Counted from the stretch's first letter, positions 1 to 11,333 are shown. The stretch is DNA of 64,000 nucleotides from Telopea speciosissima (GCF_018873765.1 NC_057921.1:25641784-25705783); one strand, 5' to 3'. Notes: generated by a model from the letters alone, not told the origin. Program-made: numbers and translations.

Positions 1-120
1 GCTTTAGCTAATTATGCGGCCAAAGGAAAAACTTCAAGCAGTTGGCAAGTTACTCCTAATTTCATTGATCGGGCTGTCTCGTGGGAAGCACTTGGCCGAC
101 CCTACTACAGATTTCCTTAA
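1..120 (+). pseudogene. LINE ORF2 C-terminal tail (RNase H end), partial
   Basis: The window opens inside a frame of 39 residues that ends at TAA 118-120. It has an alanine-rich LANYAAKG stretch, a W, and a closing SWEALGRPYYRFP segment. This resembles the last residues after the RNase H domain of plant L1-type ORF2 proteins, where a conserved 'LAN.A' helix precedes a short aromatic tail. The rest of the element lies outside the window, so neither integrity nor length can be judged. It could also be the C-terminus of a domesticated RNase H-like protein. The call is inference from a short match. Confidence 0.42.
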
Positions 121-1495
121 TACTCTGTTTTGGGATTTTGGGAATTTTTTTGTATTAGGTGATTAGTTCTCCTGAGTTTGGCCTTTTGCTGATGGTATTA
201 CCGAAGGTGAAAGGTTAGACTTCTGAGAAGGTTTTTTAAGTTCTTTTCCAGTCTCTTATGCAACATCACTTATTTTTCTTAATACATACTTTGCAGAACT
301 GTTTTGCGTTGCTCTAGGTCTCCTTATTTATTCTAACATGAGCAGGAACTAGAATGAAGTAAAACTTTGATGCTAAGGATTAATAAATAAATAAGGATTT
401 TATTGAAGAAACTATGAATAGAGGGCAAAATTTAGACAGAATTTAGATTGACAATTGAATCTAGTGAGGTCTGTGAAACAATGTCCATACCTTGGATATT
501 ACTTTGATTAACTTGCAAGCTACCCCTTGGACTAATCAGCAGGGGGTGTCATTTGGGAAGAGCACTTGCCACTTGAGAAACAAATCAAAAGGAAGGCAAT
601 CTCATGACCCAACAACTTTGCATTGACTGGCCTCTCATTGTCCTTTTTTCCAAATCAAAACCTTTCAAGGATTTGATTTTGAGAAGATTAGTTGATATCA
701 ATTTTTTAGGAAAGAAGAACTTTTCTAGGAAAGAAGAACTTATTAATGTTAAAAGACAGGAGAGCAAAGGGCCAAAAATCCCAAAACTTTACAGAGTTAA
801 TGGAGCCCTAACAACAACCAACAGAGAAGAAAAAAAAAAAACAAAGCAGCTATATCATGCAAACAAAGGCACTATTGAATTTGAAAATAAAATAAAAAAA
901 AAGTCTATAAGTCACACACAGAATTAAAATAGGAGAGTAGCTCAAAATTTTATGGTGTTAGTGGAGCCTTAACATCAAAAAACAGAAAAGATAAAAAAAA
1001 AAAAAAAAAAAAAAAAAGCCATAGAGTGAGTATTGAAGCTCCTCTTGAGAGAAGATTGGAATTGTCATCATTTTGATGATTAGTTGCTTAAATCTTCAAG
1101 TATAAATAAAAAAAAAATTATTGGGAAAAGTATTGATAAGTTCATTGTTCATATTTTTTGAAATTTTTTGTCCTAACCAAATATTTCAAGATGATCTTTC
1201 TCCCATCTTAATTTTTTTGAGCAAAAGGTCCCAAAAACTAGGTTATCAATTTTCACATCACCTATTGTGCTACATCATCAAGCATCCACTTCACTGGACA
1301 TTGAGGTAGGGGCATGAATGAAAAGTTTAAAAATGGGGTGAGCTTCCTACACACCGACTATATGTGCTAGTTGGCAAGTAGTCTGATGCTTGAATTTATT
1401 GGACATGTGATCAACATCATAACCAAATTATATATTAAATTCCACGTCATCTGACTTTTGGATCGGTCATTGTAAACTTGTATGAGAAGATGAGA
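121..1495. other. No gene recognised; AT-rich with A-runs
   Basis: AT-rich DNA with long A-runs (about 828-841, 993-1017 and 1108-1116) and a duplicated AGGAAAGAAGAACTT near 707-740. Short open frames here are low in complexity (Lys/Asn/Ile rich) and match nothing I know. The first part may be 3' untranslated sequence of the LINE whose tail ends at 120. Confidence 0.6.
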
Positions 1496-1559
1496 CTATT
1501 TGAAAAAGAAAAGATCAAGGGAATAAACTCTAATATGATGGGTAAACTTGCAGCCTTTA

Positions 1560-2830
1560 ATCTTTAGATCTTCCAGGTTTTTTGACAGATCCGGTAATCT
1601 TTCCAAGGACTCGCACCAAATAATCTTGAAATACTCTAAGAATTCCAATCCGTCAACACCATGAATCTTGGTTAGATTCTTGCAGCCTTCAATCCTTAGA
1701 TGCTTCAATTTTTTTAAGTTTGACAGATCCGGTAATCTTTCCAAGGACTCACACCCAATAATCTTGAAATTCCGTAAAAACTCCAATCTGTCAACACCAT
1801 GAATCTCAGTTAGATTCTTGCAGCTTTTAACCTTTAGATGCTTCAACTTTTTTAAGTTTCACAGATCCAGTAATCTTTCCAAGGTCTCGGACCCAATAAT
1901 TTTGAAATTCTCTAAGAATTCCAATCCGTCAACGCCATGAATCTTGATTAGATTCTTGCAGCCTTCAATCTTTAGAGAATACAACTTTCTTAAGTTTGAC
2001 AGATCCAGCAATCTTTCCAAGGACTCGCACCCAATAATCTTGAAATACTTTAAGAATTCCAATCCTAAAACACCATGAATCTTGGTTAGATTCTTGCAGC
2101 CTTCAATCTTTAGAGAATACAACTTTCTTAAGTTTGACAGATCCAGCAATCTTTCCAAGGACTCGCACCCAATAATCTTGAAATACTTTAAGAATTCCAA
2201 TCCTAAAACACCATGAATCTTGGTTAGATTCTTGCAGCCTTCAATCTTTAGAGAATACAACTTTCTTAAGTTTGACAGATCCAGCAATCTTTCCAAGGAC
2301 TCCCACCCAATAATCTTGAAATACTTTAAGAATTCCAATCCTAAAACACCATGAATCTTGGTTAGATTCTTGCAGCCTTCAATCATTAGATCATTCAACT
2401 TTCTTAAGTTTGACAGATCTGGCAATTCCAAGGAGTCGCACCCAATAATCTTCAATTTCTCTAACAACTCCAATCCCTCATCACCATGAATCTCTGTTAG
2501 ATTCTTGCAGCCAATCTTTAGATGCCTCAACTTTCTTAGGTATGACAGATCCGGTAATCTTTCCAAGGACTCGCACCCATAAATATTCAATTTCTTTAAG
2601 AATTCCAATCGGTCAACACCATGAATCTCTGTTAGATTCTTGCAGCCTTTAATCTTTAGATCCTTCAATTTTTTTAAGTTTGACAGATCCGGTAATCCTT
2701 GCAATGACTCGTAGCCACTAATAACCAAAATCTCTAAGTTTTCCAATCTGTCGGTACCATGAATCTCCATTAGATTCTTGCAACCTTTAATCGTCAGATC
2801 ATTCAATTTTTGGAAATTTGACAGATCCGG
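1560..2830 (-). repeat. Tandem 138-bp (46-aa) LRR module array, about nine copies
   Basis: Each module encodes two 23-residue LRRs with the pattern LKIEGCKNLTKIHGV then FKIIGCESLERLPDL. Spacing of the block beginning ACAACTTTCTT is exactly 138 bp (1981, 2119, 2257), and these three copies are almost identical in DNA. Outer copies are more divergent, and one has lost single codons (LKI-GC and SLE-LPD), always in multiples of three. The pattern indicates recent unequal exchange inside the coding region. Confidence 0.85.
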
Positions 2831-3839
2831 TAATCCTCAAATGGCTATACATCCTGCTATGCCCAATTTTCGCAAAGACTCCAATCTGTCAAGGCCTGGA
2901 ATTTTGGTTAATAACCTCCTCCAATCCTCCTCCTCCTCTAATAATTGCGATGAATAGTTGAATACCTTCCCGCAATTTCCAATATCTAATTGCCTCAACT
3001 CTTTAAAGTTCGAAAGATCAGGTAATCTTTCCATCGAGTAGTAGCACTCATTGATACCTAAATAGATCAGGTTCTTCAGGGTTGAGATATCCTCCGATAA
3101 TGCTTTTAATGATCTGGCCCCATTAATTAATAATTCTTGTAAGGATTCATAGTCCTCAAGGCGCTCAATCTCTGATAATTCCTCACAGTCTTCAATTTCT
3201 AGTATCCTCAGCCTTTTCGAATCTCGCAGATATGGTATTTTTCTTAATGATGTGCAATTCCGTATCACCAACTCCTCCAAATATTCCATCCCCTCGCCTT
3301 CAAAATCGGATATGACGTTGTTCCCACTGAGCTCTAAAGTCCTTAGATTTTTCGAGCCCGTCAGTTTTGGTAATTTTGTTAATGGTCTGCAGAAATCAAT
3401 ATCCAAGACCTCTAGGGAGTCCATAAATTTGTCGTCAACACCTTCAATTTCTTCTAGGCTGGAACAACCATTGAGATGTAATGTCTTTAAATTTCTCAAG
3501 CCTCCTGATGTACTTGATAGTATTACCATTGACTCACAGTAACTAATATCTAGGCTGATCAAACTTGGGGGAAGACTAGAGATGTATCGAATTGAAGGGC
3601 AACCTATAACAGAAAGTGTGGTCAAACTTGAGGGAAGACATGAGATGTATGTCAAACTTATGCATCCTCTTAATTTGAGTTTTTGGAGAGATGCCAAGTG
3701 ATAAATCTCAGTTGGGAGATCCACTAGACTCTCGCACCATTCTAAATCAAGTTCTATCAAGGATATCAATTGATCCAATTTCTCTGGTAACTTCTTTAGA
3801 CTTTCGCATTGGTAAAAATTGAGTTTTTGGAGAGAAGTT

Positions 3840-4395
3840 AACTGACAAATTTCATTTGGGATATCCACTAGATTCTTGCACCATCCTAAATCAAGTTCTG
3901 TCAAGGACATCATATGGCCTAATTTCTCAGGCAACTTCTTTAGATTTCGACATCCTCCTAAATCGAGTTTTTGGAGAGATGTCAAGTGACGAATTTCACT
4001 TGGGAGATCCACTAGACTCTCGCACCATTCTAAATCAAGTTTTGTCAAGGATATCAATTGACCCAATTTCTCCGGCAACTTCTTTAGACTTTCGCATTGG
4101 TAAAAATTGAGTTTTTGGAGAGAAGTTAACTGACAAATTTCATTTGGGAGATCCACTAGATTCTTGCACCATCCTAAATCAAGTTCTGTCAAGGACATCA
4201 TATGGCCCAATTTCTCAGGCAACTTCTTTAGATTTTGACATACTCCTAAATCGAGTTTTTGGAGAGATGTCAAGTGACAAATTTCACTTGGGAGATCCAC
4301 TAGATTCTTACAGCATCTTAAACCAAGTTCTGTCAAGGATATCATACAGTTCAATTTCTCTGGCAACTTCTTTAGACTTCGACATCTTCCTAAAT
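3840..4395 (-). repeat. 288-bp higher-order LRR repeat
   Basis: Near-identical blocks beginning around 3858 and 4146 (GATCCACTAGATTCTTGCAC in the second) are 288 bp apart, equal to four 24-residue LRRs. Motifs alternate between CKNLVDLPNEICQLTSLQKL and CESLKKLPEKLGQLISLTKL. The second copy carries the stop at 4403-4405 near its upstream end. Confidence 0.8.
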
Positions 4396-4639
4396 CGAGT
4401 TTTTAGAGAGATGTCAACTGACAAATTTCACTTGGGAGATCCTTTAATCTCCCACAGCCACTCATGTTTAATATGACTAAGTTCGTGAGACAACAAATGG
4501 ATTTATCTATCTCATCCAAATTACTACAGTCTGTAAGAATCAATACCTCCAACAGTTGATTTGTTGAAATGTCAGGAGTAATAGATAGTCCATGACAAGA
4601 TGTCAGATTTAGAACTTTTAGATTTTTTGCCATTTGCAA

Positions 4640-4758
4640 AATAAAAATTATATTGTAACTTATCTGATTAGCTTAAGAAGGACTAAAAGAAAATTTGAAT
4701 TTTTTTAAATGACTTTTAATATAAATAAATTAAATAAAAGAGAGAAGTTCTTCGAGAC
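4640..4758 (-). other. Intron between the TNL exons, with a damaged or shifted 3' splice site
   Basis: The family-conserved exon start would be just before MAKNLKVLNL. There the minus strand reads TTTTGCAA then ATG, so the usual AG is AA. An AG farther up (4665-4664, CAG) would keep the frame and add eight codons before the TTG-CAA-ATG at 4639-4631. Either the acceptor moved or it was lost; this is a sequence observation, and splicing is inferred. Confidence 0.45.
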
Positions 4759-5046
4759 CTTGATGTAGTTCCACCCCATCCAGTTTTTTGTGATCTCACT
4801 ACATGATAGATCAAGAACTGCCAGTTTCCGTGGACGAAAATTGGTTTGTGCATATTGGTCAAGGCATTCTTTCCAACTAAGCCATCCCAGTTCTGAAAAA
4901 GAATGGGTGAAGTTCCCAGAAAAACATGCATACTCGACGTGGAGTAACCTTAGTTTTGTCATTGCAGCAAATCCTTCGCTCATCAAAACTTCACTCCTTG
5001 ATCTACTTCTAAAATCAATACTGAGTCCTTTCACACTACTTGTTCC
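4759..5046 (-). other. Exon of the TNL gene: post-NB-ARC / first LRR segment
   Basis: Ninety-six codons, phase 0 at both ends. A polypyrimidine tract and CTTTGCAG lie just upstream (AG at 5048-5047), and a GT donor follows the last codon (AAG, GT at 4758-4757). The protein has the features known at this exon of TNLs: a glycine-threonine start, F.AM.KLRLL, a W-rich strand and LAVLDLS. The frame stays open upstream of the acceptor only because of the T-run, so translation of that poly-Phe stretch is not expected. Confidence 0.75.
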
Positions 5047-5100
5047 CTGCAAAGAAAAAAAAAAAAAAAAAAAAAAAAAGAACCTTAATTTAGGTACCAT

Positions 5101-7490
5101 CTAAGGTTTTGTAATAAACCAAGAAATTTTTTTGGTGGAGAGAGTACCCAATTTAGTTAAAGGGGAAAAGAGGTGATCGGGGTGGGTCTGTCGTGAGAGG
5201 GGAATAGCAAGAATGGATTTGCTAACATCTGGTGTGAAAACCGAGGTGATGAGTTGTAAATTCCAGGATCGACCAACTAGGAGATCGGACACAGTACGAA
5301 ACATAGGGTTTGGCTGAGTAACTTGGTTGAGGGATGTAAAAGAGGTTGAGGGGATCCAAGGATCATTCCAGATGTGAATCTGTGTACCATCTCCAACATG
5401 CCAACGTACCATAGACCTCAGGTGGGGTAGGACACAGCGGATACCTTTCCAAGTCCAGGACCCAGGCTTTAGTTGAGCTCGGGGGTCAATGACAGATGAG
5501 TGGGGAAAATATTTGGCCTTAAGTATCTTGGCCCATAGAGAGTGGGGTTGCGTGACAAGGCGCCAGGAAAGTTTTAGCATCAAATCTCTATTGTGGTCCC
5601 AGTGGGATCGGAGGCCAAGTCCCCTAAGCCTTTTATGAGTACAAATTGAGTTCCAGGAGATAAGGGCAGGGGCTTTATGGCCAGCAGTGTTTCCATTCCA
5701 GAAAGATGAGCTAACCGAGTCAAGCTTAGAGCAGATAGACTTTGGAAAGAGGAAGCAGGACATTTGGTATGTGGGGATAGACTAAAGGACAGATTTGATA
5801 AGAGTTAATCTGCCCACATGAGACAGCAAGTTACATTTCCAACCGGACAATCTTGTCTTGATGCGATGAAGGGTTGGTGTAAGACATTGGACTTTAGAAC
5901 GACATGGAAACAGCGGGGTTCCTAAATATTTGGAGTCCAAATGCATATCACCAATTTCAAGCAAATTACAAATAACCTTTCTTAAATGGCCAGGGATATT
6001 TGTACTGAAGAAAATCCCACTCTTAGAAGGGTTGAGCTGTTGGGCAGAGAGGGATTCAAACAAACTACGGATTGCTTTGAGGGTGTGGACGTCTTCCAAA
6101 GTGGCACGGCAAAATAGGAGGGTGTCATCCGCAAAGAAGAGGTGAGTAATTTCAGGTGCTGTTCTGGAGATCTTAATGCCCTTAAAAAGGTTAAGCTCTC
6201 GATAAGTGTGGAGTAAACGGGAGAGACATTCCATTGTGAGCAGAAAAAGATAGGGACTTAAGGGGCATCCCTGGCGAAGACCACAGGTGGGTTCGAAGTA
6301 GTCAAAGGAGCTACCCTGTAATTTAATGGAAAAGGAACACTTGAGTAAAGCAGAAATGAGGAGAAGCCACTGTTGTGAGAATCCCAGAACTGAAAAAGCT
6401 TGAGCAGAAAGCTCCACTCGACTCTATCATAAGCCTTTGACATATCCAATTTCAGGGCCAAGAAGCCCGTTTTCCCCTTTTTTTTTTTTTGCTTTTTTAA
6501 GAAGTGAAACAATTCATGGGCAATGATGATATTGTCCGATATCTGACGTCCTTTAATGAAAGCAGATTGCGTGGGGGAAATGAAATGAGGGAGGAAGCTT
6601 TTGTGTCTGGTAGCCAAAATTTTGGTTAAAATTTTATAAGAAACATTACATAGGCTTATGGGTCTGTAGTCCTCAACTCGCTGGGCCGAGCTGTGTTTGG
6701 GAATTAGGGTGAGGAGGGTGTGGTTTATACCCACAAGTAGTCTGGCTTCCCTAAAAAATCGTGGACAAATTGGAGGATATCAGGTTGAATGGCCTCCCAG
6801 CAGCTGTGATAAAAGCCCGCCGAATTTCATCCAATTCAGGAAGAGATGTAAGTGAAGTAAGGTCGAATGTGGCAGGTAGTGGTTGAAACAAACACTCAAC
6901 AAATGAGGAATCCAGAGGGTTAGAGGATGTCATAATGGATTTGTAGTGATTTGCAAAGTGATGGGCCAATTCTGGCGGGTTAGAGATAAACCTGCCATTA
7001 CGGTCTTTCAAAACTACAATGTGGTTTATTTTAAGATTGTGTTGTGCCATGGCATGAAAAAATTTCGTGTTACGGTCCCCTTCAGAAATGTGAGTATGTC
7101 TGGACTTTTGGAGCCAAAAGATCTCCTCAGCACCTAAGATTTTACCAAGGGAGGTATAAGCATCCTGTAGGAGAGAGATGACGCCCTCAGATGGGGCTTG
7201 TGCCTCTAAGGATTGGATTTGAGTGAGTAAATCAGACTTGAGATGGTCAATTCTTCCAAACACAGAAGAATTCCAATTCTTAAGTTTGAAAATAATGCCA
7301 TTGAGCTTGACCATAAGGTTTGTTGAGTCGCTGCTGTCCCACTCACGAGATACAAAGTGGGTAAAATCTGGGTGGGTTAACCAAGCTTGTTGGAAGTGGA
7401 AAAGCTTCTTAAAGGAAGTGAAAGGAGGTGTGGTGTTGAGGAGTAAGGGATTATGGTCAGATCCTATAGCAGGGAGGATTTGAAGGGTTG
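5101..7490 (-). pseudogene. L1-type LINE ORF2 (endonuclease end, reverse transcriptase, zf-RVT start), truncated at both ends
   Basis: On the minus strand the first recognisable part, near 7440, is the end of the endonuclease (SDHNPLLL). A linker follows (FHFQQAWLTH; GDRNTKFFH near 7090), then the reverse transcriptase: YRPISLCNVSYKI, LDMSKAYDRVEW with a catalytic Asp, CGLRQGCPLSPYL and FFADD with the two catalytic Asp. The later part has KYLGTPL-type, LSGWK and the WRLVTQPHSLWAKILKAKYF block, and ends in SPLTKLGTLSTKK at the start of zf-RVT. Frames change near 6750, 6415 and 5770, and the KAPGPDGF block appears deleted near 6810. The zinc finger, any RNase H and the poly-A tail are missing. 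Loss of the 3' end is unusual, since LINEs normally lose the 5' end. It shares orientation with the TNL remnant it abuts. Confidence 0.85.
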
Positions 7491-7495
7491 TCGTT

Positions 7496-7684
7496 GGGTA
7501 TTAAAACTTAACGTAACCTTCACTGATATACTCCCCTACATCAAGTTGACCTAACCCTACCATCAAACCCTAACCCTAATTTCACAATTTTCACCTATTT
7601 TTATCTAGCCGAATTACCTGGTTCATAGCAGATCCTGGTTATTGGCTTCTAGTTGTTTTCCAACCAATCTTGAACTACATTGCA
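7496..7684 (+). repeat. 3' end of the 1.25-kb LTR-like repeat (fragment)
   Basis: Matches 16320-16470 closely: ACCTTCACTGATA, then AAACCCTAACCCTAATTTCAC, then GTTCATAGCAGATCCTGGTT, ending GAACTACATTG. A diverged relative is the end of the 11711-13008 copy. Only the last part of the repeat is present; the other side joins the LINE directly. Confidence 0.65.
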
Positions 7685-8260
7685 AATGATGCAGATTAAA
7701 CACAAAAGTGGGTTTATTTTAGTGGAAATAAGACTTGGGTTGGGTCTTATACATGCTGGGCCTTTGGTGCAATGGGTATTAATTGTATTGAGCCTCTTTA
7801 ATGGGTTTACATATGGGTAAGGGCCTTTGGTCCAATGGGTCTTATACATGCTGGGCCTTCCTTGCTGTTATTTACTGCACTTTTTCCCTACCCTGCTCTG
7901 GGCAATACTGGCAGCCCCAAGGATTGGAGTTGATCTCCCTTCTTCCTTGACCTCCCATTTTGATATTTTGTGGGGTGTTCACAAACCCTTCATCAGTTAG
8001 GCGATCCACATGGATGGTGAAATTTAGTGAGAACTTCAAACCTGGTTTTGCAACTTCTGCCCTCAGGTTCAGCAATTAAATCCTATTTCCAAGTTTTGAT
8101 TATTTGTGTGTTGGTCAATTGATTCCAGTATCCCCTCAAATCAGCAATACATGCCTGAAATTTGAAGTTGATTGGAGGTGTATTGAGAGAGTTCTATAAT
8201 TTGAAGATGTTTATGTTCTCTGCCCTTGTTGCTATATCGTGAAGCCGACGAAGTTCTCAA
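7685..8260. repeat. Probable start of another copy of the same LTR-like repeat; no gene
   Basis: Begins TGATGCAG four bases after the previous fragment, and has GGGTTGGGTC, TATACATG and TGGGCCTTTG in the same order as the left end of 11711-13008. Similarity fades after about 7860 and I recognise no coding sequence. Confidence 0.4.
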
Positions 8261-8373
8261 CATAGTTGTCACGGCGTCTAGACGACCCAAGGTGTTGGAG
8301 GGTCCAAAATCAAGGCGACACCAACTAGGTGGCCAAGGTGCTTGGACGCCTAGGCAACGCCTTAACTACTATT
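8261..8373. mobile_element. Short TIR element (MITE), hAT-like by TIR style
   Basis: Left end CATAGTTGTCACGGCGTCTA and right end ACGCCTAGGCAACGCCTTAA form an imperfect inverted repeat around a GC-richer centre. The CATAGTT start matches the ends of the two elements at 10572 and 59733. I do not see a clear target-site duplication. Confidence 0.5.
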
Positions 8374-8673
8374 GTTGATGATATTCTTTTTGTTATTTGC
8401 AACTTAAGCCCCACTTGCTGTTATTACAGAAACACCCATTTTTAATGTTTTGTTGCTACTTTATCCCTTCGTTATACTAACTTCCATTATTGCGCTCTTC
8501 TTGAGAACAAAAAATTCCTGCGTAGTTCCAATCCTGTTTATCTTATTCTCAAGGTCATGATTTGTTTCTATAATTACAAAATTGCCAATGCCATTGTTAT
8601 TTCAGTTGTTTATTATCTGGGTGGGTCCATAGCGACCCATAATCAGGGTTATTGAACACGAGATTGCATTATT
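8374..8673. other. No gene recognised; possible LTR end
   Basis: AT-rich, no coding feature. Its right end abuts a primer-binding-site-like motif, so part may be an old LTR. Confidence 0.4.
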
Positions 8674-8685
8674 TGGTATCAAAGC
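8674..8685 (+). promoter_or_regulatory. Probable retrotransposon primer binding site (tRNA-Met type, degenerate)
   Basis: TGGTATCAAAGC differs by one base from TGGTATCAGAGC, the usual initiator-methionine tRNA binding site of plant LTR elements. A matching LTR pair was not identified. Confidence 0.45.
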
Positions 8686-9480
8686 TGAGAGTCCTTCATA
8701 ACCCATCCATTGTGGCCAATAGTGAGGTTATTCAGCAATTTAATTCTCAAATTTCTCATAAGGAAGAAAAGGAACCAACTATTGGCCATTTTACAGAATG
8801 GGTTACTTCCTTAGAGACCTCCAACCACGGCATTGTGGTCTAGTGTTGACAACCTTAACTCCATAGTTTCTTCTCTAGTTCTCTCCGGACCATTATGGCA
8901 TCCTTTGCAGGTTTCCGTTGACAGTTGGGCATAATCAAATAACGGAAAGAGTCCCATCTCCCATGGCAGTCTGGGGATTCTTCCAATTCTATCCCACACG
9001 CTTTGCCCCACACTGCACCGCCTGCCATGACCATACAAAGGTGGTTGACATGATGATCCTCTTTGTAGAGCTAACAGAGGATGAAGTTGACATCCTCGAT
9101 TTTACGGAGATAACAACTTGGAACAATACCTTGTCCGGACCCATAACTTGGAGTTTTTGTTCCCCATGGTATGGGTTGACTGAGGCCCGTAAGCTTTTAT
9201 TTGTTGAAGGCTGAAGTGTATGACACGAGTCTTGTGGATCAAGTACAACAACATAATTGGACTCAAGGCATCAGGTTGATAACTACTAAAGCTGAAATGC
9301 GAGAGGCCATGAACCAGTTTCTACCTACCAACTACAAGTAGCATGCACCTCAAGTTTGCACAACTAACACATGTTGGTATGAACCGTTAATGAATGTGGT
9401 CAAATTTTATTACTTAGCCACTCAATCTGATTTTGAGTGGGATGAAGAGGATTCTTTGTCCATGAAGTGATAACTTGGAC
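8686..9480 (+). pseudogene. Unrecognised LTR-retrotransposon internal remnant
   Basis: Follows the PBS-like motif. Short plus frames (8652-8843; 8918-9214) contain HFTEWVTSLE and TWSFCSPWYGLTEARKLLF, interrupted by stops. I do not recognise a gag or pol domain. Position after a PBS suggests a decayed gag region, which is inference only. Duplicated C-rich stretches and frequent stops make a host gene unlikely. Confidence 0.3.
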
Positions 9481-10328
9481 CTCACGGGTAGCCCTTCTTC
9501 TTCTTTCCTTTGTCTGTTGCTGCATTGACACATTTTCTACCTCTGAATCCACACAGCCAGAGAGGAAAATCCAATTTGCTTGGAACTCAATTCATTCATT
9601 ATGCGCACAATCTGAGTTACTGCTTTATACATGGACTCTAAAGTAACAGGTTGTCTAAAAAGATCAAAACCAATTCTAGTAGTTAACCAAACTCCCTTCC
9701 ACAAGTAGTGTTTTAATTTGAAAACTGACACCAAAACTGATGCAGAAGCTGAAGCTCTGGGTTGGTTGGATCGATGTAACCCAACGTGGAAGCCCGGCGA
9801 CACATGCAAGGGAGTCTGGTCAATTATTGAGTGTTGGGGTTATTATTGTAAATTGGCATTAATTTAAATTGCTCTTTAGTGGCTGTAGATATGTACTAGT
9901 TAGGAGTTTTAGCTTCAGACGTTAAGTGTTGAGTTACATTATTAGTTTTCATAGTTGGCAGCCGGTTGGTTTCAGTCCAGTTGGTTTTTTGAATATTGTA
10001 TTCAGATTAAGAGTCCGATTAGGGATGCTTTTAAGAGTCATATTCTATCTTTTGTATATGATGTAAACCGCTACTATAAGTAGTGTTTGAATAGAAATAC
10101 TGAGTGTTTTTCAAGAGTGTGCTGTTGTACTTTTCATGCATTGCATGGACTGGGAAGAACCATATCTGGCTCACAGCTTCTGGTTCCTCCTCTGATCAGT
10201 ATGCATCTTCTCAGGTGTCGTCTATCTTTCTCTTCAACTTAATTCTTCTTCTTCCTTACCCATTTTATACCTTGTTTTCTTGTCAAACTTCAGTCAACTT
10301 TTTTGGTTCATCTCTTTCATGAGTTGGT
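9481..10328. repeat. No gene; includes a possible solo LTR from about 9832
   Basis: From TGTTGGGGTTAT (9832) the sequence resembles the plus strand of an LTR: AT-rich, then TGTAAACCGCTACTATAAGT and TGAATAGAAATACTGAG near 10060-10105 in the style of an LTR R region. Its end cannot be fixed and no partner LTR was found. The minus frame at 9537-9809 is unrecognised. Confidence 0.3.
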
Positions 10329-10571
10329 TTTTTTTTTTGGATGAATAAAAAATTCATTAAACAAAAGGAAAGAAGGGGGGAGGGAATTACAAGCACGAGG
10401 CTAGAACAAAGCCTTGCCTAAACAATGCAAGGGCAAATAAAAAAGGGGAAGATCCCCAACAAACTTAGCGTACTAAAGAAAGGGCAAGAACTAAAAAACA
10501 CCTAAAGCCAACCTAAGCGAAGCAAACTATCCAGGATCCATTGGTTCACCATAGAGGGCATGACCTCTGAT

Positions 10572-11333
10572 CAAGGTACTAAAACTCGGGTCTCGGTACC
10601 ACTCGGCCCTTGGAAAAACCGAGTCGAGTTGAGATCTCGCCGAGTTGGTGCATTTTTTTTTCCCGAGTCGGAGCCTCAACTCGGTGGGTTTTAGACCTAG
10701 TTTGGGTCTGAAACTTGGTATTCACCCTATTTTAGGTCATTTAAACACAATGACACTATTAGATTTTGCAAACAAAGTCCAAATATGAGTTTCAATTCGG
10801 ACCATAGGTTGGTAGGCGATGACATACTAAAATACCCTACTCTACACATAATTTAGTAATAGAAAGCAAGCAAAACATTCAATTGATAGCTAAACAACTT
10901 AAATAAGAATTAGAAATGTTAAAGTGATACATTAAACTATTTACAGTGTTACAACTATCATCTCATAAAATGACTTTGAATCAAGTATTCAGTCCCCGCT
11001 AGTGTCACATAGTCTTCCCATGACATAGTGTTGTTGTAATATTGCATATAGTGCTCCACAACAAGCATATAAGAGTTTTGTCGAGTTAGGTAAGTAAATA
11101 CATAGTAGATGGGTCATTTCCATGGGTCAACCCAAGATCTCGATCCAAGATCTCGCCGAGCTATGTCGAGTTCTGTCGAGTTAGGTAAGTAAATACATAG
11201 TAGAAGGGTCATTTCCATGGGTCAATCTGAGATCTCGGCGAGATATTGCACTTTTATGTACCGTATGCCATCTCTTCTCGGTTTCTCAAAAAACCGAGAA
11301 ACTTACCGAGTCAAGGCGAGTTTTAGAACTATG
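10572..11333. mobile_element. Non-coding hAT-like TIR element, 762 bp, 8-bp target-site duplication
   Basis: Flanked by CCTCTGAT at 10564-10571 and 11334-11341. Ends are CAAGGTACTAAAACTCG and CGAGTTTTAGAACTATG, an imperfect inverted repeat. The interior is rich in CCGAG/CTCGG words and has two copies of TCGAGTTAGGTAAGTAAATA about 90 bp apart (near 11087 and 11176). No transposase frame. An 8-bp duplication is the hAT superfamily hallmark. Confidence 0.8.

Larger units (their letters stand above)
1496..5046 (-). pseudogene. LRR region of a TNL-type disease resistance gene, broken by three stops
   Basis: Read on the minus strand, the first exon (5046-4759) encodes the segment that follows NB-ARC in TNL proteins: GTSSVKGLSIDF, a LRLL motif, WLSW, then LAVLDLSCSEI. 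After a short intron, one frame runs from about 4663 to a stop at 1496, about 1,050 codons made almost wholly of LRRs of 23-24 residues (L..L.L..C..L..LP). Three in-frame stops interrupt it: TAA 4403-4405 (where sister repeats have CAA), TGA 2837-2839, and TGA 1859-1861 (where sister repeats have TCA). No frameshift was found. TNLs normally start with TIR and NB-ARC exons; these are absent, and upstream DNA is a truncated LINE. In intact genes this domain senses pathogen effectors in the cytoplasm or nucleus. I call it a pseudogene; readthrough or a short peptide is possible but unsupported. Confidence 0.85.

Noticed and set aside
3252..4476. Plus-strand repeated open frames (IPSK, DSCTILNQVLSRTSYG)
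   Set aside because: Antisense shadows of the tandem LRR array; their repetition simply mirrors the LRR repeats.
5056..5100. Poly-Phe N-terminus in front of the TNL exon
   Set aside because: This is the polypyrimidine tract before a splice acceptor (CTTTGCAG), not coding.
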